Below are positions 16,263-21,192 of a stretch of 27,357 nt of DNA, one piece after another. This stretch comes from a virus, in IMG/VR virus record IMGVR_UViG_3300030329_004464, positions 1-27,357 of that record; one strand, given 5' to 3'. The stretch's first letter is position 1; the number at the start of each line of letters is the position of its first letter. Below the pieces are notes generated by a model. That model had not been told where the DNA came from and made no database searches. It was given only the letters and a program-made list of their open reading frames with translations. The position numbers and the translations under genes were made by a program.

Positions 16263-16360
16263 TCTAAATCAAGCCATAAAGTGAAAAGCAGTGGGACCCC
16301 TTTTTTAAAAAAGGTTTTAAAGGTTGGGGGGTGTAACTTTTTTGAGATGGCGCGGGGCCC
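16263..16360. other. Intergenic stretch ahead of terL with A/T palindrome
   Basis: No gene fits here. It contains a perfect 16-bp palindrome, CCTTTTTTAAAAAAGG (16299-16314), then TTTTAAAGG, a run of six G (16325-16331 region) and a short GC-rich piece (GGCGCGGGGCCC). I see no convincing -35/-10 pair for the morphogenesis operon, although a promoter would be expected. A phage-specific late promoter or a packaging-site element is possible. Confidence 0.4.
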
Positions 16361-16371
16361 GATATGAAAAA

Positions 16372-16391
16372 CAGGGCGCGTTAGCGCCCTG
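16372..16391 (-). terminator. Rho-independent terminator of the 101-aa gene
   Basis: CAGGGCGC (16372-16379) and GCGCCCTG (16384-16391) form a perfect 8-bp GC-rich stem with a GTTA loop. On the minus strand the stem is followed directly by TTTTT. It lies 15 nt past the stop of the gene at 16407-16712 and separates the accessory genes from the morphogenesis operon. It is the best terminator in the window. Confidence 0.9.
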
Positions 16392-16406
16392 CTTAAGTTT
16401 AATAGA

Positions 16407-16712
16407 TTAAGCCGCCCATTGTTTAAGCGCCTTCTTTTTAATTAAGATTGCAGGACCAACAACAAAGTCTTTACGACCGGTAATGTAATTGTCATTGTCG
16501 AATGTTGCTCTCCACAATGCAGTTGCCTCTGGATTTAATGGCAGTTGTCTTAACTTGCCTTCCTCATTGATAATAAGATAATCTCCATTAGGGAATGATA
16601 TGCCCTCAACCATTCCACCAACAAAAGCTTGAGCCGCTTTTAAATCTGGCTCATCTTTTACATCATCAATAATTTTAAACTCAGCTGCGTCTGTGTTTAT
16701 TTTTGTTTTCAT
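16407..16712 (-). CDS. DUF3846-like protein (101 aa)
   Basis: The core reads AFVGGMVEGISFPNGDYLII, then NEEGKLRQLPLNPEATALW, and later ITGRKDFVVGPAILI. This is the pattern of DUF3846: a GG-V-E start, an NEEGK segment, a P-N-xAT helix and a final VGPAI strand. The family is widespread in phages and plasmids and has no known function to my knowledge. Its own promoter (16720-16748) ends 8 nt before the ATG, which predicts a leaderless mRNA. A strong terminator follows, so it is a single-gene unit. Confidence 0.75.
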   Translation of the reverse strand: MKTKINTDAAEFKIIDDVKDEPDLKAAQAFVGGMVEGISFPNGDYLIINEEGKLRQLPLNPEATALWRATFDNDNYITGRKDFVVGPAILIKKKALKQWAA

Positions 16713-16719
16713 AATAGTT

Positions 16720-16748
16720 ATCCTATACTATCCCTTAATCATTGTCAA
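16720..16748 (-). promoter_or_regulatory. Promoter TTGACA-17-TAGGAT, predicted leaderless start
   Basis: On the minus strand TTGACA (16743-16748) is followed after 17 bp by TAGGAT (16720-16725). Eight bases later is the A of the ATG of the 101-aa gene, about where transcription should begin. The -35 box lies inside the last codons of the upstream gene. The same box pair recurs at 17457-17486 and 19015-19043. Confidence 0.75.
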
Positions 16749-17103
16749 CTGATTTAATTATGGTTCTTGTTGCCATATATGGTACTCGTTGTGGTCTTTC
16801 TTGATAATTACCATTCCAATCATATTTATAACTCTCGTATTTTTCTTTCTCAACTTTAATCGGTGTTTCAAGAGCCTTGGACCTTGGTGCAATGGCAATG
16901 ATACTAGTTATGTGCTCTCTAATAAAATCTATTAAACAAGATTGATTACAGAAGTAATCCCAAATACCATTTTGATAACCATTGTATCTGCCTTGTTTAA
17001 TTTTAATAGTTCTTAGAACTTTATTATCGCCACTCCCTCGCACTCTTGATTGTGTTTGATTAGTATGGCAGTTCGGTCCGTGGCACCAATTATAATTACT
17101 CAT
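16735..17103 (-). CDS. Cysteine-rich, zinc-finger-like protein (122 aa)
   Basis: Two cysteine pairs suggest a small metal-binding site: CHGPNCHTNQT (residues 7-17) and DYFCNQSCLIDF (about 49-60). The CxxxxC plus CxxxC arrangement followed by an aromatic helix resembles MYM-type or treble-clef fingers. The C-terminal half is Lys/Tyr-rich and probably flexible. No enzymatic motif is seen. The start overlaps the stop of the small membrane gene (ATGAGTAA). It may bind nucleic acid or a host protein; that is inference. Confidence 0.65.
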   Translation of the reverse strand: MSNYNWCHGPNCHTNQTQSRVRGSGDNKVLRTIKIKQGRYNGYQNGIWDYFCNQSCLIDFIREHITSIIAIAPRSKALETPIKVEKEKYESYKYDWNGNYQERPQRVPYMATRTIIKSVDND

Positions 17104-17215
17104 AGGGTTTCCATTCTTGTAGTTTATCTCGTTTGGTTTCTTTTAAACAATACCAAGCGCCACCAATAAGTGGCGCAAGTATTATGATTAATAATGTTGT
17201 GGGAATACAAATCAC
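17096..17215 (-). CDS. Small single-pass membrane protein, GTG start (39 aa)
   Basis: The protein reads MICIPTTLLIIILAPLIGGA then WYCLKETKRDKLQEWKPYE: an N-terminal hydrophobic helix and a basic cytoplasmic tail, a typical N-out or N-in small membrane protein. The GTG start overlaps the upstream stop (GTGA) and the TAA overlaps the downstream start (ATGAGTAA), so it exactly fills the space between two genes. This coupling is the main support for a real gene of this size. Function is unknown; small phage membrane proteins often act in lysis or superinfection control. Confidence 0.65.
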   Translation of the reverse strand: MICIPTTLLIIILAPLIGGAWYCLKETKRDKLQEWKPYE

Positions 17216-17427
17216 GCTTTCCTCACAGAATAATTAACTGCAGTTCTTGGGTGTTCTGCGTCCAAATCCCAGAAGTTATAACAAGGAAAACCTTTAAGGT
17301 CTGTCCATTGTCTTGATTTAAATGTTTTGAATTGTCCTGTCCACTCGTCATAGTATTCGTGTTCATCAACACCTCTACAAGTCGCAAACTTATTTCGTGA
17401 TTTCATATACCAACTAAAGTATTTCAT
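17212..17427 (-). CDS. Hypothetical protein (71 aa)
   Basis: A soluble, aromatic-rich protein (MKYFSWYMKSRNKFATCRGV then DEHEYYDEWTGQFKTF). It has two cysteines and no recognised fold. It has its own promoter with an overlapping hairpin (17452-17486) and a good AGAAAGGACAG Shine-Dalgarno region before the ATG. It is the first gene of a three-gene set with the membrane peptide and the zinc-finger-like protein, joined by GTGA and ATGAGTAA overlaps. Confidence 0.65.
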   Translation of the reverse strand: MKYFSWYMKSRNKFATCRGVDEHEYYDEWTGQFKTFKSRQWTDLKGFPCYNFWDLDAEHPRTAVNYSVRKA

Positions 17428-17451
17428 CTTTCTGTCCTTTCTGTTTGTTAT

Positions 17452-17486
17452 GGGCTATCCTACTATGAATAGGATAGCCCTGTCAA
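17452..17486 (-). promoter_or_regulatory. Promoter TTGACA-18-TAGGAT inside a perfect hairpin
   Basis: Minus-strand TTGACA (17481-17486) and TAGGAT (17457-17462) are 18 bp apart. GGGCTATCCTA (17452-17462) and TAGGATAGCCC (17470-17480) are perfect 11-bp inverted repeats with a 7-nt loop, so the -10 box is one arm of the dyad. The element lies just past the stop of the 325-aa gene. It can act as an operator, and as RNA it could end transcription from upstream. Confidence 0.7.
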
Positions 17487-17489
17487 GTG

Positions 17490-18467
17490 TTAATTTACAC
17501 TTTCATTTTGTTGTTTTTCATACAACAATCTTGCCTTTATTTTATCCTCTCTTGTTTGATTTTTGTTTTTCATTCCTTTTATTCTGTCAGCAAGATTTTT
17601 AGGGTTATAGATTACAAGTCCTGTTGAGTTCGTTCTAATTATTTCTGCTTCTTGAACATTTAATCCAAGTTCAGTACATAACTCAATCGCTTCATCAAGA
17701 TACTTATAACCTTTTAGACCAATTTTAATTTCTTTCATCTGGTCTAAAATAGATTTAATCCAGTTTCTATGTGCAATAACAAATTGACCTTTTGCTTGTT
17801 TCCACTCTTTAAGCATTTGGAATTGTTCTTGATTACAAGCAATAGACCTGTCTCTACAATACTCTCTACCAATTAAATCTAATTGGTATTTTTCATTCCA
17901 CTCTTTGCCATAACCAGTATCATCACGACCAAGATACTTGTCATTGTTATCACAATATTTTGTTTTATGTGGGTTTTGTTCTTTGCCCTCTTGTTCAATC
18001 AAAATATCAGGATTGCAATTATCTTGTGCCTTTAATTCATCACGATACAAAGCATATCCATAAGCACTATCTCTTGAATATGAATTGCTATCACTACCCT
18101 CAAAAGCACCATTTAAACGAAAGTCAAAATGTTCTTCAATATTTTGTTCTTTCATTATTGGATTGTTGTCATAATCTCTATCTTCTACTTGACCTAAATA
18201 ATGAAAATGAAAACAACTATCTTTTGCAATCGTTGAAACATTCTCAAATTTGTTTTGTAGATGATATGCCATTTTGACATCTTCTGGTGTATAATGTTTT
18301 CTGACAATAGTTTCTGCTAAATTCCACGCATTGTCATTTAACTCAATTTGATCTGCTTTGAGTTCATCATACTTTGTTTTTTCTTGTGTTGGTTCTTGTT
18401 CCAAGTGTACTCTCATTCTATTTGCGATCTTATTTCTGTACTCTTGGTTTAGTCTTATTCTACTCAT
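17490..18467 (-). CDS. Hypothetical protein (325 aa)
   Basis: A soluble, charged protein rich in Asn, Asp, Lys and Tyr, with helices at both ends (MSRIRLNQEYRNKIANRMRV and QTREDKIKARLLYEKQQNE). The centre is polar, with several Cys and His residues (DSCFHFHYLG; GREYCRDRSIACNQ; CNPDILIEQEGK). I recognise no domain. The frame is open upstream to 18518, but ATG 18467 is preceded by AGAAAGGACAAAA, a good Shine-Dalgarno, and lies properly downstream of the divergent promoter, so I chose it. As the first gene after that promoter it is probably an early gene. The base use is even more AT-biased than the capsid genes. Confidence 0.7.
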   Translation of the reverse strand: MSRIRLNQEYRNKIANRMRVHLEQEPTQEKTKYDELKADQIELNDNAWNLAETIVRKHYTPEDVKMAYHLQNKFENVSTIAKDSCFHFHYLGQVEDRDYDNNPIMKEQNIEEHFDFRLNGAFEGSDSNSYSRDSAYGYALYRDELKAQDNCNPDILIEQEGKEQNPHKTKYCDNNDKYLGRDDTGYGKEWNEKYQLDLIGREYCRDRSIACNQEQFQMLKEWKQAKGQFVIAHRNWIKSILDQMKEIKIGLKGYKYLDEAIELCTELGLNVQEAEIIRTNSTGLVIYNPKNLADRIKGMKNKNQTREDKIKARLLYEKQQNESVN

Positions 18468-18489
18468 TTTTGTCCTTTCTGTTATTTTT

Positions 18490-18518
18490 AATTTATCACT
18501 TGACAATAACATTGTCAA
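18490..18518 (-). promoter_or_regulatory. Minus-strand half of a divergent promoter pair
   Basis: TTGACA (plus positions 18513-18518) and TAAATT (18490-18495) are separated by 17 bp on the minus strand and drive the 325-aa gene with a leader of about 15-20 nt. The -35 box is one arm of a perfect inverted repeat, ACTTGACAAT (18498-18507) and ATTGTCAAGT (18511-18520), shared with the plus-strand promoter. Confidence 0.8.
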
Positions 18519-18528
18519 GTATTATATA
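18500..18528 (+). promoter_or_regulatory. Plus-strand half of a divergent promoter pair
   Basis: TTGACA (18500-18505), 17 bp, TATATA (18523-18528). Both boxes are near-consensus, and the two opposed -35 boxes lie in the same 23-bp palindrome with a 3-nt centre. Polymerase or a repressor bound on one side should exclude the other. Downstream on the plus strand there is no ORF until 19064, only the structured region at 18541-19040. Confidence 0.8.
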
Positions 18529-18540
18529 GGATGTGTGTAA

Positions 18541-19040
18541 TGCGTCTAACTTTGTCCCATAAATGGTTGGGCTATGGTTAGCCAAAGCACTGGGACAACT
18601 TCTGGTTGTGTTGGCTAGATAGTAATAACTTGATGCACACCACTTCCAGAACTGATCCCTGATCCAATGGGCTGGAATGGGTTTGTTAATAGTTCGTACG
18701 GCTATTGAGTACTTAACTGTTGGATCTGGGATCAGTGTTGTAGCTGTGGGAATTAACCCACTATAGTTCAGGTCGCGATGCTATTAGCATGGGTAATCCG
18801 AAAGGCCTTGTGGAAAACCCTGCCTGCGCAGGACAACAACTGATCCCTGATCCCGCTAGTCAGGCCTTAACAACAGTGAACTGTGGGATCTGGGATCGGT
18901 GATCTTAGTGGACTAGTTCCTGACAAGATCTATTAGTGCCGGGTTATTGCAATGACCCTGGTGTGAAGAGATCTGATCACTGATCCCTGAAGCCTCAAGC
19001 AGCGAGCAACGAGCTTGACAGCTGGTCAGGGATAGTGTAG
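18541..19040 (+). ncRNA. Candidate large structured non-coding RNA
   Basis: A stretch of about 520 nt holds no supportable ORF but many hairpins. TTGTCCCA/TGGGACAA (18552-18559 with 18591-18598) encloses a smaller GGCTA/TAGCC stem. TTCTGG/CCAGAA (18600-18605 with 18646-18651) abuts a long stem of CTGATCCCTGATCC (18652-18665) with GGATCTGGGATCAG (18722-18735). GTGGG/CCCAC (18746-18761), ATGCT/AGCAT (18778-18790), a second copy of the long stem (18840-18854 with 18885-18899), GATCTT/AAGATC (18901-18930) and GGGT/ACCC (18941-18958) follow. A third related stem (18979-18991 with 19026-19037) ends inside the next promoter. The long stems keep the same T-T mismatch. A plus-strand promoter lies just upstream. 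A replication origin is the alternative, since 13 GATC sites cluster here. Confidence 0.55.
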
Positions 19041-19043
19041 GAT
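19015..19043 (+). promoter_or_regulatory. Promoter TTGACA-17-TAGGAT
   Basis: TTGACA (19015-19020), 17 bp, TAGGAT (19038-19043). It drives the plus-strand run of small genes from 19064, with a leader of about 15 nt containing AGAAAGAAG. The spacer contains the right arm of the third hairpin (19026-19037), so structure and promoter overlap. Confidence 0.75.
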
Positions 19044-19063
19044 GAATTTAGAAAGAAGAAATT

Positions 19064-19207
19064 ATGAAAAAAATAACAATAGTCTGGGGTACAGATAAAG
19101 AAGATAAAAAAACATATGAGTTTAAAACTGATGAACAGTTAAAATATTTTATGATGGGCGTTGACGAAGCGAACGGTTGGTTAGAATATGAAATCGAAGA
19201 GAATTAA
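19064..19207 (+). CDS. Small hypothetical protein (47 aa)
   Basis: The protein begins MKKITIVWGTDKEDKKTYEF and ends with GVDEANGWLEYEIEEN. It is acidic and predicted to be two strands and a helix (DEQLKYFMMGVDEANGW). The helix with xxGVDEANGW recurs, from memory, in small proteins of marine phages; the function is unknown. It has its own promoter (19015-19043) and AGAAAGAAG ahead of the ATG. Its last 20 nt overlap the next gene. Confidence 0.75.
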   Translation: MKKITIVWGTDKEDKKTYEFKTDEQLKYFMMGVDEANGWLEYEIEEN

Positions 19208-19367
19208 ACACAACGACCTAACACATTACTTTCTGCGGGACCATGCAGAGCTCCCGCCGGCGTATCTGGCCAGCTGTGAGAAGTTCTTCAAAGAACTAGG
19301 AAAAAAAAGAAATAAGTTCCAAGCTTCAAGCAGCAAGCGACAAGCTTCAAGCAAAGAAAGTACTTGA
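19188..19367 (+). CDS. Small basic protein with repeat-derived tail (59 aa)
   Basis: The first 40 residues (MKSKRIKHNDLTHYFLRDHA, then ELPPAYLASCEKFFKELG) look like a real folded unit with helices. The last 15 (KFQASSSKRQASSK) are encoded by the CAAGC-type repeat at 19320-19352. The ATG lies inside the end of the 47-aa gene in another frame. The gene ends in TGA at 19367, before the next promoter-like sequence. I do not know its function. The tail suggests repeat DNA was added to the 3' end of the gene. Confidence 0.6.
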   Translation: MKSKRIKHNDLTHYFLRDHAELPPAYLASCEKFFKELGKKRNKFQASSSKRQASSKEST

Positions 19368-19398
19368 CTCCTATAAAATCCTATGGTAAAAGATAATT

Positions 19399-19623
19399 AT
19401 GTCTCGTTCTTTAAAACCCGAGTTCCAACCAGGTGGCGCAAAGCGCCAATACATCCTGGACAAGGCTGTGGAATACATTCTGGACCCAAAATTTGGCACA
19501 CAGAATGCGAAGCACGCGTTCCTTCTGGAAGAGGTCGGGCTGTCTTCGACAGAATATTTGGAATGCTTAAACCGAGCTTCCAACGGTGGATTGGTAAAAT
19601 CCGCTCTATGGAATTCAGATTAA
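19399..19623 (+). CDS. Small hypothetical protein (74 aa)
   Basis: The protein reads MSRSLKPEFQPGGAKRQYIL, then DKAVEYILDPKFG and a helical end (FLLEEVGLSSTEYLECLNRA). It has balanced charge and looks like a small helical, perhaps DNA-binding, protein. A longer open frame on the same strand starting at 19383 gives an unlikely protein and overlaps it, so I preferred this one. A weak promoter (TTGACT near 19364) may precede it. Its end overlaps the next small gene by 16 nt. Confidence 0.7.
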   Translation: MSRSLKPEFQPGGAKRQYILDKAVEYILDPKFGTQNAKHAFLLEEVGLSSTEYLECLNRASNGGLVKSALWNSD

Positions 19624-19778
19624 TTCCATCAGGTTCAGGCCCGAAAGGGCCTGGCCAATTTAGAATGATTCTAAGGTACAAGCTCCAAGCAACAAGCAGC
19701 AAGCAAGAATTGACAAGCAAGCAAGAATTGACAAGCAAGCAAGAACATGTTAGTAATAGGATAATAAAGGAGAATTAA
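19608..19778 (+). CDS. Small protein with six-residue tandem repeat tail (56 aa)
   Basis: Reads MEFRLIPSGSGPKGPGQFRM, then ILRYKLQATSS, followed by a repeat tail KQELTSKQELTSKQE and a short end. The tail is encoded by 2.5 copies of an 18-bp unit (19701-19745), exactly in frame, and the GPKGP part by the 7-bp hairpin at 19636-19653. It lies between the 74-aa gene (16 nt overlap) and the 41-aa gene (2 nt gap), so the chain of small genes is unbroken. No function can be suggested. Confidence 0.5.
   Translation: MEFRLIPSGSGPKGPGQFRMILRYKLQATSSKQELTSKQELTSKQEHVSNRIIKEN
19636..19653 (+). other. GNRA-loop hairpin within a coding region
   Basis: CAGGCCC GAAA GGGCCTG forms a perfect 7-bp stem with a GAAA loop, 13 nt after the stop of the 74-aa gene. 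No U run follows. It could stabilise or weakly terminate the transcript, while also being coding for the 56-aa protein. Confidence 0.55.
19701..19745 (+). repeat. 18-bp tandem repeat with TTGACA boxes
   Basis: The unit AAGCAAGAATTGACAAGC occurs at 19701-19718 and 19719-19736, then partly at 19737-19745. Each full unit contains TTGACA. The second is 17 bp from TAGTAA (19751-19756) and could be a promoter for the genes from 19781. The sequence is related to the CAAGC repeats at 19320-19352 and 20540-20655. Confidence 0.75.
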
Positions 19779-19780
19779 CT

Positions 19781-19906
19781 ATGACACAAAAAGAAGAAAA
19801 AAATAAAACAATTAAAATAACAGTACAAGGTGGCGTTGTGGTAGATGTTGAAAATATACCTGATGGCTACGAAGTACAGATAGTTGATAAAGATGAAAAC
19901 AAGTGA
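19781..19906 (+). CDS. Small hypothetical protein (41 aa)
   Basis: A 41-residue protein, MTQKEEKNKTIKITVQGGVV then VDVENIPDGYEVQIVDKDENK, predicted to be a beta-strand pair. A strong AAAGGAG site lies before the ATG. The ITVQGGVVxDVEN pattern is, from memory, frequent in small marine phage proteins of unknown function. It overlaps the start of the GP88-like gene by 14 nt, so the two are probably translated together. Confidence 0.75.
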   Translation: MTQKEEKNKTIKITVQGGVVVDVENIPDGYEVQIVDKDENK

Positions 19907-20492
19907 AGCATGGAAACTGGTTGGCGGGCTGTCGAAGCCTGGCAAGATGCCCGGCTGGTCAATTGGTATACCTGCAAAAGAATGCAAGACTGGCGCCAAG
20001 CTCCAGCAGGTCCCTGGCTCAGTCTGTTATGATTGTTACGCAATGAAGGGCTGCTACGTATTTAAAGTTGTACAAGATGCACAGTACCGGAGACTGAAAG
20101 CCATCAAGCACCCGCAATGGGTCACCGCAATGGTTCACCTGATCAACAGCAAGAAGCCGAATGTGTTCCGCTGGCATGACTCAGGAGATGTACAGGATTT
20201 GGACCATTTAAATAAAATCTTTTCTGTCTGTAAGCTCACCCCGGGCAGGCGTCACTGGATGCCCACCCGGGAAGCATGGATCAAGGACCATCTCGACAGG
20301 TGCCCCAGCAACCTGGTCATCAGGTTTAGCGCGCCCATGGTGGACCAGGCAGCACCTGCCAGCTGGCCCAATACATCGACCGTGGTCACAGCTCATGCTA
20401 CATGCCCGGCGCCTCATCAAGGCAACCAGTGCAAAGATTGCAGAAATTGCTGGAATTCTGAAATTAAAAATATATCATACGGCCAGCACTAG
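19893..20492 (+). CDS. GP88-like cysteine-rich protein (199 aa)
   Basis: The features are those of the phage gene-product-88 (GP88) family as I recall it: MKTSEAWKLVGGLSKPGKMP at the start, KECKTGAK, CYDCYAMKG (CxxC plus another Cys), RLKAIKHPQWV, FRWHDSGDVQDLDHL in the middle, RHWMPTREA, IRFSAPMVDQ, then CPAPHQGNQCKDCRNCWN at the end. The conserved cysteines suggest a metal or iron-sulphur site; no function is established to my knowledge. The in-frame TTG at 19884 is less likely as start. The gene is distinctly GC-richer than the rest of the window. Its stop overlaps the GTG of the next small gene (TAGTG). Confidence 0.8.
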   Translation: MKTSEAWKLVGGLSKPGKMPGWSIGIPAKECKTGAKLQQVPGSVCYDCYAMKGCYVFKVVQDAQYRRLKAIKHPQWVTAMVHLINSKKPNVFRWHDSGDVQDLDHLNKIFSVCKLTPGRRHWMPTREAWIKDHLDRCPSNLVIRFSAPMVDQAAPASWPNTSTVVTAHATCPAPHQGNQCKDCRNCWNSEIKNISYGQH

Positions 20493-20671
20493 TGACCTTC
20501 GTTATAAGACATCCTAAATACTACTCAGAGTTAAGAAAAATATACAAGCAAGCACGTACCAACGAGCAACGAGCGAGCAACGATCAACAAGCGAGCAAAG
20601 TCTCGAGCACCGTGGACCATGAAGCACGAGCAACGGACGAGCAAGCAAAACCTTCCCTTAAAAGATCCTGA
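20492..20671 (+). CDS. Small basic protein, GTG start, repeat tail (59 aa)
   Basis: The GTG shares its first base with the preceding TAG. The protein begins MTFVIRHPKYYSELRKIYKQ, which looks like a genuine strand-helix unit. The remaining residues (ARTNEQRASNDQQASKVSS and so on) are encoded by CAAGC/CGAGC repeats. The last 88 nt are antisense to the end of the nuclease gene on the other strand. It is the last plus-strand gene of this set. Existence of the N-terminal part is more certain than the exact end. Confidence 0.5.
   Translation: MTFVIRHPKYYSELRKIYKQARTNEQRASNDQQASKVSSTVDHEARATDEQAKPSLKRS
20540..20655. repeat. CAAGC/CGAGC short repeats between convergent genes
   Basis: The pentamer-like units CAAGC, CGAGC and GAGCAAC recur at least a dozen times here. 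The same family occurs at 19320-19352 and 19682-19745, and upstream of the promoter at about 19000-19015. GACCATGAAGCACGAGC-type pieces also resemble the sequence inside the exonuclease gene at about 23365-23397. It supplies the ends of both overlapping genes. Confidence 0.75.
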
Positions 20672-20949
20672 ATCTTGGACCCTGGAACAAGTATCAAGCA
20701 CCCTTGACCAAGGTGCTTGGCTAAGATGAAAGTATTCTTGGGATGACGTGTATGGAAGGCAATTTGATGTGGTGAAAATCGGATTTTATTACTCTTGACT
20801 ACTTTTAATTCTACTGTGAAAAAGGTACCAGAATCATTATAGCCCAATAGATCAGGCACACCAACGCCAGCGAAATTTTCAATCCTTGTCCACTTAATTT
20901 GAGGACAATTCTTTTTAACTTCATGCCAAAGTTTGCGTTCAGGAGCCAT
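20584..20949 (-). CDS. PD-(D/E)XK nuclease, VRR-NUC-like (121 aa)
   Basis: The catalytic pattern is visible: a conserved Glu early on (MAPERKLWHEVKK), then VPDLLGY (Asp33), VELKV (Glu47, Lys49), and FSPHQIAFH after it. GxPDLLGY-x12-ELK is the signature of small VRR-NUC or Holliday-junction-resolvase-like enzymes. The likely role is cutting branched or structured phage DNA during replication or recombination. The last 22 residues (EGFACSSVARASWSTVLE and so on) come from the repeat region and are probably not part of the fold. The start follows the previous gene by 15 nt. Confidence 0.8.
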   Translation of the reverse strand: MAPERKLWHEVKKNCPQIKWTRIENFAGVGVPDLLGYNDSGTFFTVELKVVKSNKIRFSPHQIAFHTRHPKNTFILAKHLGQGCLILVPGSKIQDLLREGFACSSVARASWSTVLETLLAC

Positions 20950-20964
20950 CTCATTTCAAAGTAA

Positions 20965-21192
20965 TCATAGCTTCTTAATTACCTTACCCGGAGAGGCAAC
21001 TTCAGGTACAATTCTAACAACAATTCGATGAGTTTCACGGGCTCCAATGATTTTATTTTCTGCTAGAAACAAAGACTCTATGTCCCACATTCTACCATCG
21101 GGAGTTTTAATAGAAACCCTAGCCTCTTTAGCTACAGTACTTTTATCATTAAATTTTTTAATAATCTTTTCTACTTCTTGGGATTTTAACAT
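20965..21192 (-). CDS. Small hypothetical protein (75 aa)
   Basis: An N-terminal helix (MLKSQEVEKIIKKFNDK) is followed by strands (ARVSIKTPDGRMWDIESLFL) and HRIVVRIVPEV. It has no membrane segment and no known motif. The pattern DGRMWDIESLFLxENKIIGxRETH is, from memory, seen in other marine phage proteins without function. It overlaps the coiled-coil gene upstream by 7 nt and is probably co-transcribed with the nuclease. Confidence 0.65.
   Translation of the reverse strand: MLKSQEVEKIIKKFNDKSTVAKEARVSIKTPDGRMWDIESLFLAENKIIGARETHRIVVRIVPEVASPGKVIKKL

Noticed and set aside
18541-19040. tRNA gene or cluster in the hairpin-rich region
   Set aside because: No cloverleaf, no GTTCGANTCC-like T arm and no CCA-type end could be found.
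19383-19604. Upstream part of a 131-codon plus-strand frame
   Set aside because: It lies fully over the better 74-aa gene and has an odd composition. Only its end from 19608 looks protein-like, and I kept that as a separate gene.
19397-19738. Minus-strand frame of 113 codons opposite small plus-strand genes
   Set aside because: No ribosome site or promoter, and it is the shadow of repeats and of two plausible plus-strand genes.
20535-20655. CRISPR array
   Set aside because: The repeats are short (about 5-7 bp), irregular, without unique spacers of constant length and no cas genes are nearby apart from a Cas4/RecB-like nuclease that is common in phages.
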